Source of the DNA: Fragilaria crotonensis
Lineage: Eukaryota > Bacillariophyta > Fragilariophyceae > Fragilariales > Fragilariaceae
Assembly (NCBI GenBank): GCA_022925895.1
Contig: JAKSYS010000063.1
Coordinates: forward strand, 84,965-148,964
DNA: 64,000 nt
Direction: 5' to 3'
The notes beneath the pieces were generated by a model that was given only the letters and a program-made list of their open reading frames with translations, was not told the DNA's origin and ran no database searches. Below, piece after piece: positions 11,301 through 22,552 of the stretch (positions within the stretch are counted from its first letter, which is position 1; each line of letters starts with the position of its first letter). Position numbers and translations under genes: made by a program.

Positions 11301-14300
11301 CTTTCAACCGCAGAAGCGCCGTCTTATTCTCAAATCTTGTATTTCTCAGCTCCAGATGGATGTTTGCGATTTTGCGAAAACTAGTGCACGGCACGTACAA
11401 ATCATTCATGACAAGAATGGGATCTTAGAAAGAACGAGAGATGCCTTAGCCCGAGAATCAGACGACGAAATCGCGCGACGAGGAGATCTTCAGAAGGGAG
11501 TTACTCCATCGTCAAGGTATAAATACCACGGCGATAGGGTAACACTTCTCAGCATTGGCTGTGAATCCGGAAAGGATATCACACTCAGGTTTGAGGATTA
11601 CTGCGTGCAAGGACGTTCAGTCTCTTTTGCTATCGACATGGACGTTGGCAGTGTAGTCACTTTACACATCCATGAGATCGAGATGGTTTTCTTACTCGCG
11701 ATCGAGGCTTTGCTGCTTCCCACCGAAGTCAAGCCCTTGGAAGTCGGTGTGGATGGCATTGAAAGCATACAATTTCCTGAGGGTTCCATTGGAGCCCTTC
11801 TGCTGAAAGGATTGATGCTCAACAAGCGCCGCGGCAAACCAGCAACGCCACAGATTGATGTCAAGACCCTTGCCGTGGAGAGCGACTCGCTAGATCAATT
11901 GATGCACGCTCTGATTCTAGGTATGTTGCCTGAAGACACCTCAGAGTTTTTCGTTAGATTTGCAGTTGGAGACTTGCTGATTTTCATCCCGCATCAGTCG
12001 GGAGCGAGTAAACCTGACGACCACAACTCGCCTTGGATAGGTCATCGCCTGCGCGAGGCAAATCTTTTGACCGGGTTCATCGCATCTAGCAGAGCAGCCG
12101 ATGGCTTGGTGACTAGATTAGGCCAGAAAGGTTTCACTTGGGTTTCGCTGTTCCCTGAGCACCACTCAGGATTCCACCACAAAATCAACACCTCGCAAAG
12201 CCTTCACTCTGCGGAATACGATGGTGTACAAGTTGTGCTCACGAAAGCTCTCATCGACGCATTCGATCTTGGTTTGACTTATGATCCACATAGCATCGGC
12301 TTATCAATGGGAGATTCGACACTTTCCCTACAAGACTTGCACAACCTCCGGAATCTCTACTCGTCGATAGTTGCATTCGTTCAGCGTTGCAACCTCATGC
12401 GACGTCGAATAGAGAGCGTGGCATCAGCCTTGATAAAGAAGCGTGCCGATCAGGAGCGAGTTTTTAACTCTCCAGAAACCAGGGTTTTTGGAGGCGACAA
12501 AGCGACGGTTTTTTTTGCGGCAGACAATGCAGAGTTGTCGTTGCAAAAAGGCAGAAATGTTTTAGAACAACTGAAGAGTGTGTTTGAGATGCACGATGCA
12601 GCTATGAGGTCCAAGATTAGAACCCAAGAAAGCGAGATTGACAGACTTCGTTTACAAGTGTTCTCGAAAGAAAGAAGTCGTGTAGCGGCTCTCGCACTAG
12701 TGTCGTGCCAAGTTGCCGGTTGGCTCCGAGTCGGAGGTGCCCATATGACTGGTGAAAGGTCTCAAACCACCTCGTCAATGTGGCGCTACCATGCCGTTCT
12801 CAGAAAGAGCCTTCTAATTCTTTATTCAGGACCAGGCAAGGTGCGTAAAATGACAGATTAAGCCAATCGTTGCACAACGCGGCTACCTAACTCATTCCTT
12901 TCCGACAGCCTAGACCAGTTGATGTCGTGAGTTTGCAAGGGGCATCGCTTCTTACATTGGAAGGAGGACGCCGGAGGAGGGACGTGAAGAACGGCTTTGC
13001 CATCCGGGAACGTACAGGGTGTGTTCGATACGTACTGGCGCCAAACGGACTAGAGCTGAACCGTTGGCTCCGGGAGCTCCAAAAAGCTGTCAAAACATAC
13101 TCTGGCAATGAACTGGTAGAAGACGACGATATCACCACCGAGATGGTGGAAGTCGTCCACAGCGATTCTGGAGGCAGAGGACGCGCTAGAACGCTGTCTT
13201 CTGACCCTGAAAGCTTCGATGATGGGTCTGCACATGGTGTGACAGCTAAGCCAAAACGAAGCCAAATTATAAAGGAACGACTCTCAAAAGCATCTGCCGT
13301 CACAAGGTCAAGCCTTGGGACAGCGATAAAAGCTGCAAAACATCGAGGCCAGTTAGGCTCAAGTAATGACGAAGACGAAGCCAACTCAATTTTATTTCTC
13401 GAGTCAACTGACGCACTTGCGAATGCCGGATTTTCACAACCGAATCTCTATTCTTCTGTTAGCACTCCGGATCATCTGAATCAAATTTCGTCGACCTCAT
13501 CTATTCTTTTCGGTAATGAGGCGGGTGTCGACGTCAGCGAGAGAGTATCGCTCGAAGAACCAGAAACGTTGACTTCGAAGGAAGATGCAAGGGATAAAAG
13601 ATTTGGGAACTTGCGATCAAAAACCAAGATAACGCTTGGTGCAGCCTTACAAGGTGCTCGCGAGAAGGCTCTGGCAGTCAGCGAGGAAATGCGCCGTAAA
13701 CAGCAGGAGCGAGACACTGGTGAGGATAGTGTGAGAAGTGGCTTACGTGGGCGCATTGGAAAAGCTGCAGCTAGCGTTAAGCTCTCCATTGAAAAAATCG
13801 AGGTATCATCGACAGCACGACCAGCAGCTCGAGAACGCAACATAGCAGTAACAGAACAGGATCGATTTCTTTCGCAAGCGACAAGCAAGTACATTGACGA
13901 CGAAATTTCGGCAGCAGAATCGTGCGAGCGTGTCGTCTTCGCTGAGCAGCTCGAAAGTGAGGAGGTGGATGTTTCCACAGAATACGAAGGTCAAACGAAG
14001 ATTGCTAGTTCAGTTTTTCGTACCCGCATTTCGAAGCTCGGTGCTGTGGTCAAGAATGTCACAAATGGAAACCAGACAGCAAAGGGATCTGTTCCTGTCC
14101 AAGGCGAGGTCGACTATGAAAAGGCTTCTCGCTTTAGCTTGCGAAGGAGTGCGCGACAAGGAGGTGTTCTCAGAGAAGAATCTGATCTCATGAAGCTAAA
14201 AGGAATTCGCATCGGACGTCGCCTCAATTCTGTCGAAGGTTCAGAAGAAATTCAGGTTGCTGCACTTGCGAAAATCAAGGGGTGTTGGGTAGTGCTTGTG

Positions 14301-15818
14301 CAGTCTCAGGATTCCACATCCAGTCAGTTTTCCAAGTCGTCCCCTGAGGAGGACCGAAGTGTAACCATGATAAGTACGTATCCCTTCGCCGATCCGGGCT
14401 CGGAATGGACAACGGAGTCAAAGTGTGCGTCGGAAGCGCGGGCGGCTCTTCCTGAGTCCGGATGCACTGAGGAACCGAACGGACACAGCGAACACTGTCG
14501 ATTCTATGTCAGATGTCTCTCTCAGGATCCTCTGTCACGAAAGAAGATCAAGGTCTCGACCGTCGAAAGAAGTTTTCAAGACGTCATAGGTCTTTTCATC
14601 GATGTACTAGAATGTGTCCGCGAAATTCCAGATAAGGCTCCTCCGAAAACTGTGGACGATCTCCGAGATGCTGTAGCTGGCATGAATGATGACCTTGCCA
14701 GTAGTCTAGGCATCTCTCCTATTGACATTGTCAAGTTAACTGGCGAGCTTCTTGGTGGTCTGCTAAGCGCGTCTTCTTCCTTTCGCGATGTCCCAAAGTA
14801 TCACGACTATGAATGTAAGCCCTCTTCGTCTGTGTCTTCCCGTGTGTCGTACCTTATCTATTCTGACTTGCCTTACTCTCGTGTTCCAGGCGAAGTTCTG
14901 ACTGAATTTCTGAATGCAGCTCTTCAATCTCCATTGCCCATCAGCGCCTGCATGGCAGTGCTTGAGTTCCTCGACATCGTTGATGCAGGCGTAATGCCAA
15001 TCGACGAGAACGGAAAGGAGGCTTCCATGGCACTCATCGCACACTCGAAGCAACGCGGTACTGAAAACGAACCGTTAGACAGGGCTCCTGAGATAGTGGC
15101 CTTGACCGCCTCCTGTCTTACACATTTGCTTAGGGCAGAGGCAAGCGGCGTACTTGCGCAGAAGCTTGGACACGCTGTGGAACAGAAAGTCGAGAAGAAG
15201 GCACACAGCTTTCGTAGATCGACAACTATGCCAACTACCGTTCCCTTTCTCGAACCACTACTGCCGTTCTCGATAACAGAAGGCTTGAGAGATGCCGTAC
15301 ACGACGCGTTGAAAAATGTAATGACAGAGCGCGATGAAGCCCAAGCATCGCTGATCGCGAGCAGTCTTTCGCATCTTCACGAAGTCGAGCGCGAGCGCAA
15401 ACATGGAGACCTTGCGAAGAAGAAACTGCTTGCAGCTGAGGCGGAAACCAAACGACTCCAACAGGGAGGTTTGTTTGCTGAACGATTCAAGGACCCACGT
15501 GGTTGTCAAGAATGGAAGGATGCCCAAAAGCATTTGGAAGAAATGGTGAAGAATGCGGATAATGAAATCAAGGCCCTTTCGCAACAGCTGGCTCGTGAGG
15601 CTGCTGACAAGACGGCGGCCAAACTGGAAGCCTATCGGCTGGAGGATAGCATGAAACATGTACGCGCTTCAGATTTGGCAGAAAAGAAAGCCCTCGCGGA
15701 CGAGCTTCGCAAGGCACGTGAACTGGTGGAGGAGTTGAAGGAGAAGGCCCGCGTTAGTGGCGAGGAAGTCAAGCGTCTGAAGGAAATATTGTCAGCCCAG
15801 GCACAGGATGGCACCTGA
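8305..15818 (+). CDS. Bridge-like lipid-transfer (chorein-N) protein with PH domain and coiled coils
   Basis: Three exons are read: 8305-8349, 8473-12840 and 12909-15818, giving 2440 residues; both introns are phase 0. The first two exons join to give a chorein N-terminus (MEQFVLGIFQEEL then KEQVDANLLNGKGQIRDV and LESIRVSKLGFHV). This pattern is typical of VPS13-related proteins and closest to the UHRF1BP1/SHIP164 (BLTP3) group. Such proteins form a hydrophobic groove that moves phospholipids between membranes at contact sites. The splice at 12840/12909 falls inside a PH-like domain (GAHMTGERSQ, WRYHAVLRKSLLILYSGPGK, then SLLTLEGGRR and RWLRELQKAV). The last 250 residues are strongly charged coiled coil. 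A Ser/Asp-rich acidic segment lies near residues 370-450. The family assignment rests on pattern recognition; the exact subfamily is inferred. Confidence 0.82.
8350..8472 (+). other. Intron 1 of the chorein-protein gene
   Basis: It begins GTAGGT and ends CCATAG, 123 nt. Removing it joins codon AAA to GTT in phase 0 and restores the chorein N-terminal motif, which is otherwise missing its first helix. Confidence 0.8.
12841..12908 (+). other. Intron 2 of the chorein-protein gene
   Basis: It begins GTGCGT and ends CCGACAG, 68 nt, phase 0. Without splicing, the frame stops at 12859-12861, inside the PH domain. With splicing, the PH domain is complete. Confidence 0.85.
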
Positions 15819-16240
15819 CTAACTCGACAATCATCGACTCATTCGCACCGTTGATGTTCAACGATGCTTCTCGTTTGTGGAGTGTGCCCCTAGCATAATG
15901 ATATGATACCAGGTAATGACTTAATTGTGGCTAGTCGAGCCCGGAACATGGTCGACCTGTTATAAATGCGTGATGGGTGATGGGTGACGGGTATCACAGC
16001 GGACTACCATGGTACCGTACTTCGGTAGGCTTTTTGTCGGTAGTTCATTCCCGTGAGGCTATAATCGTACGTGTACCTGGTAATCCAGTTGTGTATTTCA
16101 GTTCTCGGTCCAGTACAATGTACGCTTGAGCGCTCGGACTTTCGAACATCTCCTCGTATACGTACAAGGCCGTTAAACAGAACGCTCACAACTGAGAACT
16201 ATGCAAACAGTATGCATTTATCCTACTATATTATAAACTA
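15819..16240. other. Intergenic region without a gene
   Basis: This is the 3' flank of the chorein gene. It contains GTAC-type short palindromes and no supported gene or RNA. Confidence 0.6.
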
Positions 16241-17124
16241 GTGGGTACCTCCCAATTGGTCGGACTTTTGGAATACGTGTACGGTATGGGTTGTGCACGG
16301 TTGTGTGTACTGTTTGTACAGTTCAGTACTATACGCAAGTAGTGCAGTACCCCAGAGTGGTCATACTCCGTAACAGACGCACGCACTGACGCAACTACGT
16401 ATATGCAAATCTTACCGACATCGCTTACGGAGTACTCCAGTATGCATGTATGACATATATCATACTCCGAGTATGAGACAGTATTCATTTGATCCAGTAC
16501 CCCAGAGTGGTCATACTCCGTAACAGACGGACGCACGCACGCACACACGCACACAATTAATCCTACTATATTATAAATTAATTGTGTGCGTGTGTGTTCG
16601 TCCATCTGTTACTGGTATGACCCTCTGAACTGAATGAAATGAATACTGTCTGAATTTCACTTCGCCAGGTTGAGTACTGAAAGTAAACAGTAACAGTAAA
16701 AGTAGTGGTACGGAGTACGACCAGGTTGGGGGTACTGTACGTCCAGTTTCCTGTAGTAGACACTCCGATCAAATGTGAGGTACCCACTAGTTTATAATAT
16801 AGTAGGATTAATTGTGTGCGTGTGTGAGTGCGTGCGTCCGTCTGTTACGGAGTATGACCACTCTGGGGTACTGGATCAAATGAATACTGTCTCATACTCG
16901 GAGCATAAATGTCATACATGCATACTGGAGTACTCCGTACGCGATGTCGGTAAGATTTGCATATACGTACATGCGTCAGTGCGTGCGTCTGTTACGGAGT
17001 AGGACCACTCTGGGGTACTGCACTACTTGCGTATAGTACTGAACTGTACAAACAGTACACACAACCGTGCACAACCCATACCGTACACGTATTCCAAAAG
17101 TCCGACCAATTGGGAGGTACCCAC
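16226..17124. repeat. Large imperfect foldback repeat
   Basis: The left arm, from about 16226 to 16575, is the inverted copy of the right arm, about 16781-17124. Shared, inverted blocks are GTGGGTACCTCCCAATTGG, GGTATGGGTTGTGCACGG, CCGACATCG and the ACGCACGCAC run. The spacer (16576-16780) holds a shorter, more diverged plus-orientation copy around 16595-16655. Arm ends carry TATAATATAGTAGG. There is no coding capacity. The right end is interrupted by the pogo transposon. Confidence 0.85.
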
Positions 17125-17126
17125 TA

Positions 17127-17150
17127 CCGTAAAAGGCGTTAGTTAAGCTC
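17127..17150 (+). repeat. Left terminal inverted repeat of the pogo element
   Basis: CCGTAAAAGGCGTTAGTTAA followed by GCTC. It differs from the right end at one base. The TA at 17125-17126 precedes it. Confidence 0.9.
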
Positions 17151-17310
17151 CAGGAATTGTACATGATTTTTGCAAAATGGAGCTTATCTTCCGTATTTTA
17201 TCTTTTTCTTGGGTGTACAAGATTCCGTCTAATTACTGTACGAAGATTAATTCGATTACTTTTTTAACGTTCGCTTTCTTCTAGTTGATTTTACCGTTAT
17301 CGCCGTAACA

Positions 17311-18675
17311 ATGTACGACAGCAATGCCGCGCCAATATTTTATCATGATTTCTCATTTCTTATCAAAGTAAATGCAACGATGAGTCCGGAAACCGAAGTA
17401 CTCACAACACCCCCACGCATGCAAGAAGTCAGCATGAGGCAAAACAACGAAGTTGAGGCACCACCACTGTTGCCTGCAAAGCGCAGGCGCTTCACAATCC
17501 AAGAAAAACTTGGACTTCTTCGTGCTGCACAGAGGCTCATAGATACTGGTATGAGTCAACGTGCAGCATGCGAAGAACTGAACATACACCATACAATGTA
17601 CGGCGTATGGAAGAAACAAGTTGAAGCCATGGTGGACAGAAAGAACATGAGGTCAAAGAGCCTATGTTTGGGCCGTGTTTCTTGTTTGGCATCACATCAA
17701 GAGGAGCTCTTGCGATTCATCTTTGAACTTCGAGAGCAAGGAATGGCGGTTTCGGTGTCCATGGTGATGTTAAAGGCAGCCCAAATTTCTCCAGAGTTTG
17801 CTTTGAAATCAAGATTGGCTATGTATTGCTCTGCCCGAAGGTTTGTCCGAAGCCAAGGTCTTGTCTTTCGCCTCGGCACTAATGAATCTCAACGCTCGCC
17901 CGCAGAGACCGCAGCAGAGGCGTTGGATTTTATGAATAATGCAGCACGCCCAAAAGTGAAGGATCAGCCCGGACGACACCCTGATTTCATCTTGAATATG
18001 GATCAGACACCAATCCCATTCACCTACAATTCAAGAAAGACGTTAGAAATAGTTGGGCGGAAAACTGTACACGTGAGAAAGTCAACAAACGATACGAAAC
18101 GCGCCACATTTGCAATGACCGTCACTGCTTCAGGCAAGCTACTGAAGCCTTTACTTGTTTTCAAGGGTGCCCGCAATGGTCGTATTGTGCAGCGCGAGTT
18201 CCCGGCATTCCCAAATGACATGCTTTACTCATGCCAGCCAAATGCCTGGATGGACGAGGAGGTAATGCTTATGTGGGTGGAGCAAGTTCTTGGCCCATAC
18301 GTGTCAACCGCACCAGATGGTGTGGTGCCGATTCTGTTCTTGGACTCCTACCGCTGCCACATGATGGCTTCGGTGGTAACCAGAATTCAGGACTTAGGTG
18401 TAGAGGTTGAGAACATACCAGGAGGGTGCACTGGCCTCTGTCAACCTGTTGATGTCGGCGTCAATAAACCATTCAAGAACCGTATTCGAGAACAATGGGA
18501 GGCGTGGATGATCGAAGAAGGGCTGGCAAGTGGCACAACTTCGCCACCGACAAGAGAAAACATTGTACGATGGACTCAGCATGCATCAAACGCATTACCA
18601 CAAGAAATGATCCGCAATGCATGGAGGCATGGTGACTACACGTGGTTTCCCAATGAAGAACCCGTCAACAATTAG
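17311..18675 (+). CDS. Pogo-family transposase
   Basis: The product has 454 residues. An N-terminal helix-turn-helix of the psq/CENP-B kind lies at residues 58-110 (RRFTIQEKLGLLRAAQRLID, then a second helix). A CENP-B-type DNA-binding region follows to about 195. The DDE_1 catalytic core has Asp231 (NMDQTPIPF), Asp345 (LFLDSYRCHM) and a third Asp at 381 (QPVDVGVNKPFK), the DDD triad expected in pogo. It would cut and paste the element at TA sites. The frame is intact, and the ATG at 17311 lies 184 bp inside the left end. Confidence 0.9.
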   Translation: MYDSNAAPIFYHDFSFLIKVNATMSPETEVLTTPPRMQEVSMRQNNEVEAPPLLPAKRRRFTIQEKLGLLRAAQRLIDTGMSQRAACEELNIHHTMYGVWKKQVEAMVDRKNMRSKSLCLGRVSCLASHQEELLRFIFELREQGMAVSVSMVMLKAAQISPEFALKSRLAMYCSARRFVRSQGLVFRLGTNESQRSPAETAAEALDFMNNAARPKVKDQPGRHPDFILNMDQTPIPFTYNSRKTLEIVGRKTVHVRKSTNDTKRATFAMTVTASGKLLKPLLVFKGARNGRIVQREFPAFPNDMLYSCQPNAWMDEEVMLMWVEQVLGPYVSTAPDGVVPILFLDSYRCHMMASVVTRIQDLGVEVENIPGGCTGLCQPVDVGVNKPFKNRIREQWEAWMIEEGLASGTTSPPTRENIVRWTQHASNALPQEMIRNAWRHGDYTWFPNEEPVNN

Positions 18676-19057
18676 AATAGTAGTAGAATTAGTAAATGGT
18701 ACTTAGTAGTAGAACGATCACGACTACATAAAGTTCATATTGTTAGCGACAACTGTTACTCTGCTGTTTGCGTCAATCCGCATCTTCTTCCTCATCATGA
18801 TGATAGTCTTTGCTCATCGCGACTATCATCGCTATAAATTACATACTCCGTCCTTGGCGTATCTAACATCTAACTGCTCCTTCTCGATTGGTTACGCGAC
18901 AATTTTTGTCTTCTTCTTTGCTGCCGCAGGTGGAATTGATGTCGGTGCCTGCGAATCCGAATTGTCAGCCAGTGTCCTTTTGCCGCATTTGAAGTCTTCT
19001 TTCTACGAATACTTTGCTTCTCAGACACAGGTGTTTCGTATTCTTCGTGGTTTCTTG

Positions 19058-19750
19058 TCAGTGAATCATCATTTTTCTTTTTGAGGAATGTTTCTTCGTT
19101 ACATTTTGTCGCTTCTCAGACACAGGTGTGCAACAATGTTCTTCAGAATTGTTTTGTGCAGGTGCAGGGGGCATCGCTGCTGCAGAAGGCGCTTGAAAAG
19201 TTGAATGATGCTCGCCATTACTATGGTCACGTGACGAATTGTTTGTATCGTCGTTGCCAGCAATATTCTCACTGACTTCTATAGCTTGTCCCTCCTCCTC
19301 TTCCTCCTCCTCCTTTTCAAGAACCTCTCTCTGGGCAACAATTCTGTTGACATTTGCTGTCGCCGGCATTGACATTGGTGAAATCACAGCAGCAAGACAA
19401 CAACCCATATTGTGGCGACATTTTTTTCTCTTGATAGGACTGTCACTTGTGATGGAGTACACTTCCGTTACCTGAGCCAGAACGCCATCAAAAGACTTTG
19501 CATGTGCCACAAAGTGACGTTGCAGAAAACCCACACGACACTGATCAATTCCATCCGATACAAGGTAAGCTGCAATTGCAGTCTCTTCGTGTCCGTTACT
19601 GTTCAAAATTTGAACCTTCCGGAGCCTAACAACGACATCATCATCCAATACAGAGCCACACACGTCATGCTGATCACATGATCGACCATTAGTGCTGGCT
19701 TCGATGCCAACAATTTCAACCGTTATCCCAGTGGGGTGATGGATTGGCAT
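19058..19750 (-). CDS. Second protein of the pogo element, possible HIRAN-like domain
   Basis: Read from the ATG at 19750, the product has 230 residues. The central part (about residues 25-105) includes DDVVVRLRK, AYLVSDG, CRVGFLQRHFV and FDGVLAQVTEVYS. This spacing recalls the HIRAN DNA-binding fold (a value-in-name-then-G(F/Y)LPR pattern), but the call is tentative. Residues 140-220 are acidic and low complexity, with a run of Glu, and the tail is basic (KKHSSKRKM). It is convergent with the transposase and lies wholly inside the TIRs, so it moves with the element. Typical pogo elements carry only a transposase, which makes this passenger gene noteworthy. Confidence 0.6.
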   Translation of the reverse strand: MPIHHPTGITVEIVGIEASTNGRSCDQHDVCGSVLDDDVVVRLRKVQILNSNGHEETAIAAYLVSDGIDQCRVGFLQRHFVAHAKSFDGVLAQVTEVYSITSDSPIKRKKCRHNMGCCLAAVISPMSMPATANVNRIVAQREVLEKEEEEEEEGQAIEVSENIAGNDDTNNSSRDHSNGEHHSTFQAPSAAAMPPAPAQNNSEEHCCTPVSEKRQNVTKKHSSKRKMMIH

Positions 19751-19947
19751 GCTTTCGAAATGCAATGATTCTTGTTCTTGCACCAGTCAGAAGCACATGG
19801 CTTCTGTGGTACGTGTGTAGTATTCGTAGTATGAAAATTGGCTCTAGAAGATTTTCTACTTGTGCCAGGGAGTGGAGCTTATCGCCCGAAAGTTTTCAAT
19901 TCTATGATGTACATAAGATTCCGTCGTTTGGAGCTTAACTACAGGCT

Positions 19948-19971
19948 GAGCTTAACTTACGCCTTTTACGG
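19948..19971 (-). repeat. Right terminal inverted repeat of the pogo element
   Basis: Reads outward as GAGCTTAACTTACGCC then TTTTACGG, followed by TA at 19972-19973. Confidence 0.9.
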
Positions 19972-19973
19972 TA

Positions 19974-20336
19974 GTTTTATATGAATACATGCATGCATGA
20001 TGCATGCACCATACATCTAGCTAGTACTCTACCTGGTACAATTTGTAGTACGGTCCACACAAACTCCATCTCCTTCATATGCAGTAGGCAAGTAGGTACG
20101 TCCCACTTTCCTATGATCATATAAATATGCATATATCATATGCATACTGCACGCAAGATACAGTACAAGTGCAGATCCGTATGCCAGACGTCGTAAGTTC
20201 ATACTCAGTACGTACCAGTTACTAAAACCTAAATCTCCGCCACAGGACGTCGTCAATTGTCCATCATTCCTATAGCACATTCATACAATCAAGGGTTGTC
20301 GTAGTTAGTGCAAGGCTAACATCGTCTATAAACACC
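19974..20336. other. Intergenic region upstream of RPL12
   Basis: It contains short palindromes (ATGCATGCATGATGCATGCA near 19986) and GTAC words. This must hold the RPL12 promoter, but no motif can be assigned with confidence. Confidence 0.5.
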
Positions 20337-20934
20337 ATGGGCCCTCCTCCTTCTGATGATGTCAAGATTGGTAGGTACTTGGAGTAGATTACAATGAACG
20401 TAGACGGTGGTTGCAGGCTGCAGGGACTCATCTCCAATCGCTAATATCTTTCATCTTGCCTCTTTCGCCTCAGTGATTATGCGCACCGTCGGTGGCGAAA
20501 TTGGTTCCGCGTCATCGCTCGCTCCTAAGATTGGTCCTCTCGGTCTTTCCCCAAAGAAGGTTGGAGAAGATATCCAGAAGGCCACCATGGACTGGAAGGG
20601 CTTGAATGTGACTGTCAAGCTTACTGTTGTCAATCGTCAGGCTACTGTTTCCATGATCCCTGCCGCCTCCTCCCTCGTCATGAAGGCTCTTAACGAACCT
20701 GTCCGTGATCGTAAGAAGGTGAAGAACGTCAAGCATGATGGTAACTTGACTCTTGATCAGATTATCGATATTGCCCGTCAGATGCGCGACCGCTCCATGG
20801 CCCGCACTTTGGCTGGTACGGTTAAGGAAATTTTGGGTACTGCCAACTCGATTGGATGCACTGTGAATGGAGAGTCTCCTCGCGACGTGCAAGCCTCAAT
20901 TGATGATGGTGAAGTCGAAATCCCAGAAGACTAA
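20337..20934 (+). CDS. RPL12: 60S ribosomal protein L12 (uL11)
   Basis: Two exons, 20337-20370 and 20474-20934, encode 164 residues, the usual length. Exon 1 gives [11 protein letters not shown]. The phase-1 junction restores [13 protein letters not shown], the conserved start of uL11. Family motifs follow: [42 protein letters not shown] and [15 protein letters not shown]. The protein forms the base of the ribosomal stalk and binds 25/28S rRNA at the GTPase-associated centre. The start context AACACCATGG is favourable. The identification is secure. Confidence 0.97.
20371..20473 (+). other. RPL12 intron
   Basis: Begins GTAGGT, ends CCTCAG, 103 nt, phase 1. Splicing joins G to TG and produces the expected KIVIMRT sequence. 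Confidence 0.88.
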
Positions 20935-21142
20935 TCGTGAGGTTTAGACTTGGACCGGCAGAGGGAATGTTTCTGGATACCCAACATCTGACACATGGGG
21001 AGAGAGCCCTGTTGTTGTATGAAATGATACCCCAGATAGAACTCGTATTACATAGAATCTGCTATAAAGTACCAGGATTTGGTTTGACACAATACTTCTT
21101 CGTAGACGACGGGAAGCAAGATACTATATCTTTACTGGGAAC

Positions 21143-22219
21143 TCAAACCCGATCAACCGTAATAGCTATACTCTGAAGGATGCAATAAAGCAACTCGACG
21201 AACGCTGTCTTGCCCACAAAAGGATTCAAATCAGCGCCCTCCAGGGTCCACATGGCTTTCGTACACGTGATAGCGAGAGGGATGGTCAACAGCGGCAATG
21301 CAGCATACCACGACGACGACACGAAAGACTGCCGAACGGCAATACCGTACGCTGTCAGGAGCAAGAAAGTGTACTCCAATTTACAAAATCGTGCCCCAAA
21401 TCGAACTGCCAGCGTGCGCTTGTTGGCTTTGAGGTCAGTGTGACGGTCTCTCAAGTTATTGACGACAATAATGGCAGTCGATAGGAGTGCCGCAGGGAAT
21501 GCGTGCACGGGTTGGAGGAGGGGAATGAGAGCCGTGAGCGACTCGTCGTCATGATTATTGTTGGTTCCATTGGAGCGCAAGGCAATGTACGGAATTGTCA
21601 ACACTGCCACAAAACCAAAGTAGAGAAAGCAAAAGACATCTCCCAGACCCCAATAGGCGATTGAAACCTTTCCCAAACCGATGTAGCCCAATGGATACGG
21701 GCCCCCTGTGTACGCCACCGCATTGAAACAGGACGAACCCAGTATGCACCAAAACAAACGATCTGATGGTAAGAGCGGAATGGCAACGGCCAGGGCTAGC
21801 ACAATGCAAGCGGTTGATGCACCAGCCGTTTGGGAAGGAGTCAACCACCCCCGCTGCGTGGCTCGTGCTTGTCCGACTCGCTCCACGGTATCGGCACCCT
21901 TAATGAAATCGGCATAATCGTTGTGTAAGTTTGTGGCGAGCTGAATTAATACGCAAAAGGAAAACCATCGTAGGAAGATTGGAACGTTGTCAGTCGTTGT
22001 TGTTGCCGGTGATGTCGCAGCGATCGAGTAGCCCACAATACAGGGAGACAAGGAGGCCGTCAGCGTATGAGGTCGAGCGGCGAGTAGCCAAACTTTCCAC
22101 ATCGAGGGTCGCTCCGAATTTGCATTCGAGGCATGCCTTTTAATTTCATGTGCTTGTGCTGATGTGAGATGAATGGACTGCGACGGCGAATTCCTACTAC
22201 TGGTAGCCCTATTTGCCAT
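21143..22219 (-). CDS. menA: 1,4-dihydroxy-2-naphthoate prenyltransferase (MenA/ABC4-like)
   Basis: The product has 358 residues and is a polytopic UbiA-family membrane protein. The first Asp-rich motif is at residues 97-110 (NLHNDYADFIKGAD). The second is NNLRDRHTDLKANKRTLA near residue 260. These hold Mg2+ and the prenyl diphosphate. The form of the first motif, with LNDYxDFxKGAD-like spacing, is specific to MenA. It attaches a phytyl or polyprenyl chain to DHNA in phylloquinone/menaquinone synthesis, in algae a plastid step for photosystem I. The first 40 residues are hydrophilic and could be a targeting region, but no clear ASAFAP-type diatom plastid signal is seen. The ATG at 22219 is the first in frame. 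RPL12 is convergent, 209 bp away. Confidence 0.88.
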   Translation of the reverse strand: MANRATSSRNSPSQSIHLTSAQAHEIKRHASNANSERPSMWKVWLLAARPHTLTASLSPCIVGYSIAATSPATTTTDNVPIFLRWFSFCVLIQLATNLHNDYADFIKGADTVERVGQARATQRGWLTPSQTAGASTACIVLALAVAIPLLPSDRLFWCILGSSCFNAVAYTGGPYPLGYIGLGKVSIAYWGLGDVFCFLYFGFVAVLTIPYIALRSNGTNNNHDDESLTALIPLLQPVHAFPAALLSTAIIVVNNLRDRHTDLKANKRTLAVRFGARFCKLEYTFLLLTAYGIAVRQSFVSSSWYAALPLLTIPLAITCTKAMWTLEGADLNPFVGKTAFVELLYCILQSIAITVDRV

Positions 22220-22552
22220 GGTTGGTTTGTCTGGTCAAGTCTCAGGAATGAACACAATTACTCCACTCAGTATCAGGAACTGAAGTATCCGGAATCCGTA
22301 TTGTTTTATCAGAACTCAGAGTATGTTGTGTGTTGTACTGTCGTGTCATAAACTCAATACCTCTGAGCGTCTGACGTGAAGGTATGTACAGATGTAACAA
22401 GCAAAACAAGCAACGAGGCGATGCCCGTGAAGTTCGATGGATGGAACTTGTTGAACAAAAAGTGGACGGTGGATGCAAAAAAAACCATGTGAAAATGGAT
22501 GAAGACTTTCTTGAAGATTCTTATTAGTTGTTGGACTTCTTCACTTCAACCG

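Larger units (their letters stand above)
17127..19971 (+). mobile_element. Complete pogo-type (Tc1/mariner superfamily) DNA transposon
   Basis: Terminal inverted repeats of 24 bp (17127-17150 and 19948-19971, one mismatch), starting CCGTAAAAGGCGT, are flanked by TA on both sides. TA is the expected target duplication of this superfamily. GAGCTTA words recur just inside both ends (for example near 17178, 19876 and 19931) and could be transposase binding sites. It encodes a pogo transposase (+) and a second protein (-). The outer flanks GGTACCCAC and GTTTTAT rejoin into the end of the foldback repeat, so it inserted there. Confidence 0.92.

Noticed and set aside
12887-13384. Minus-strand Ser-rich frame overlapping exon 3 of the chorein gene
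   Set aside because: Antisense shadow of a long, well-supported coding exon.
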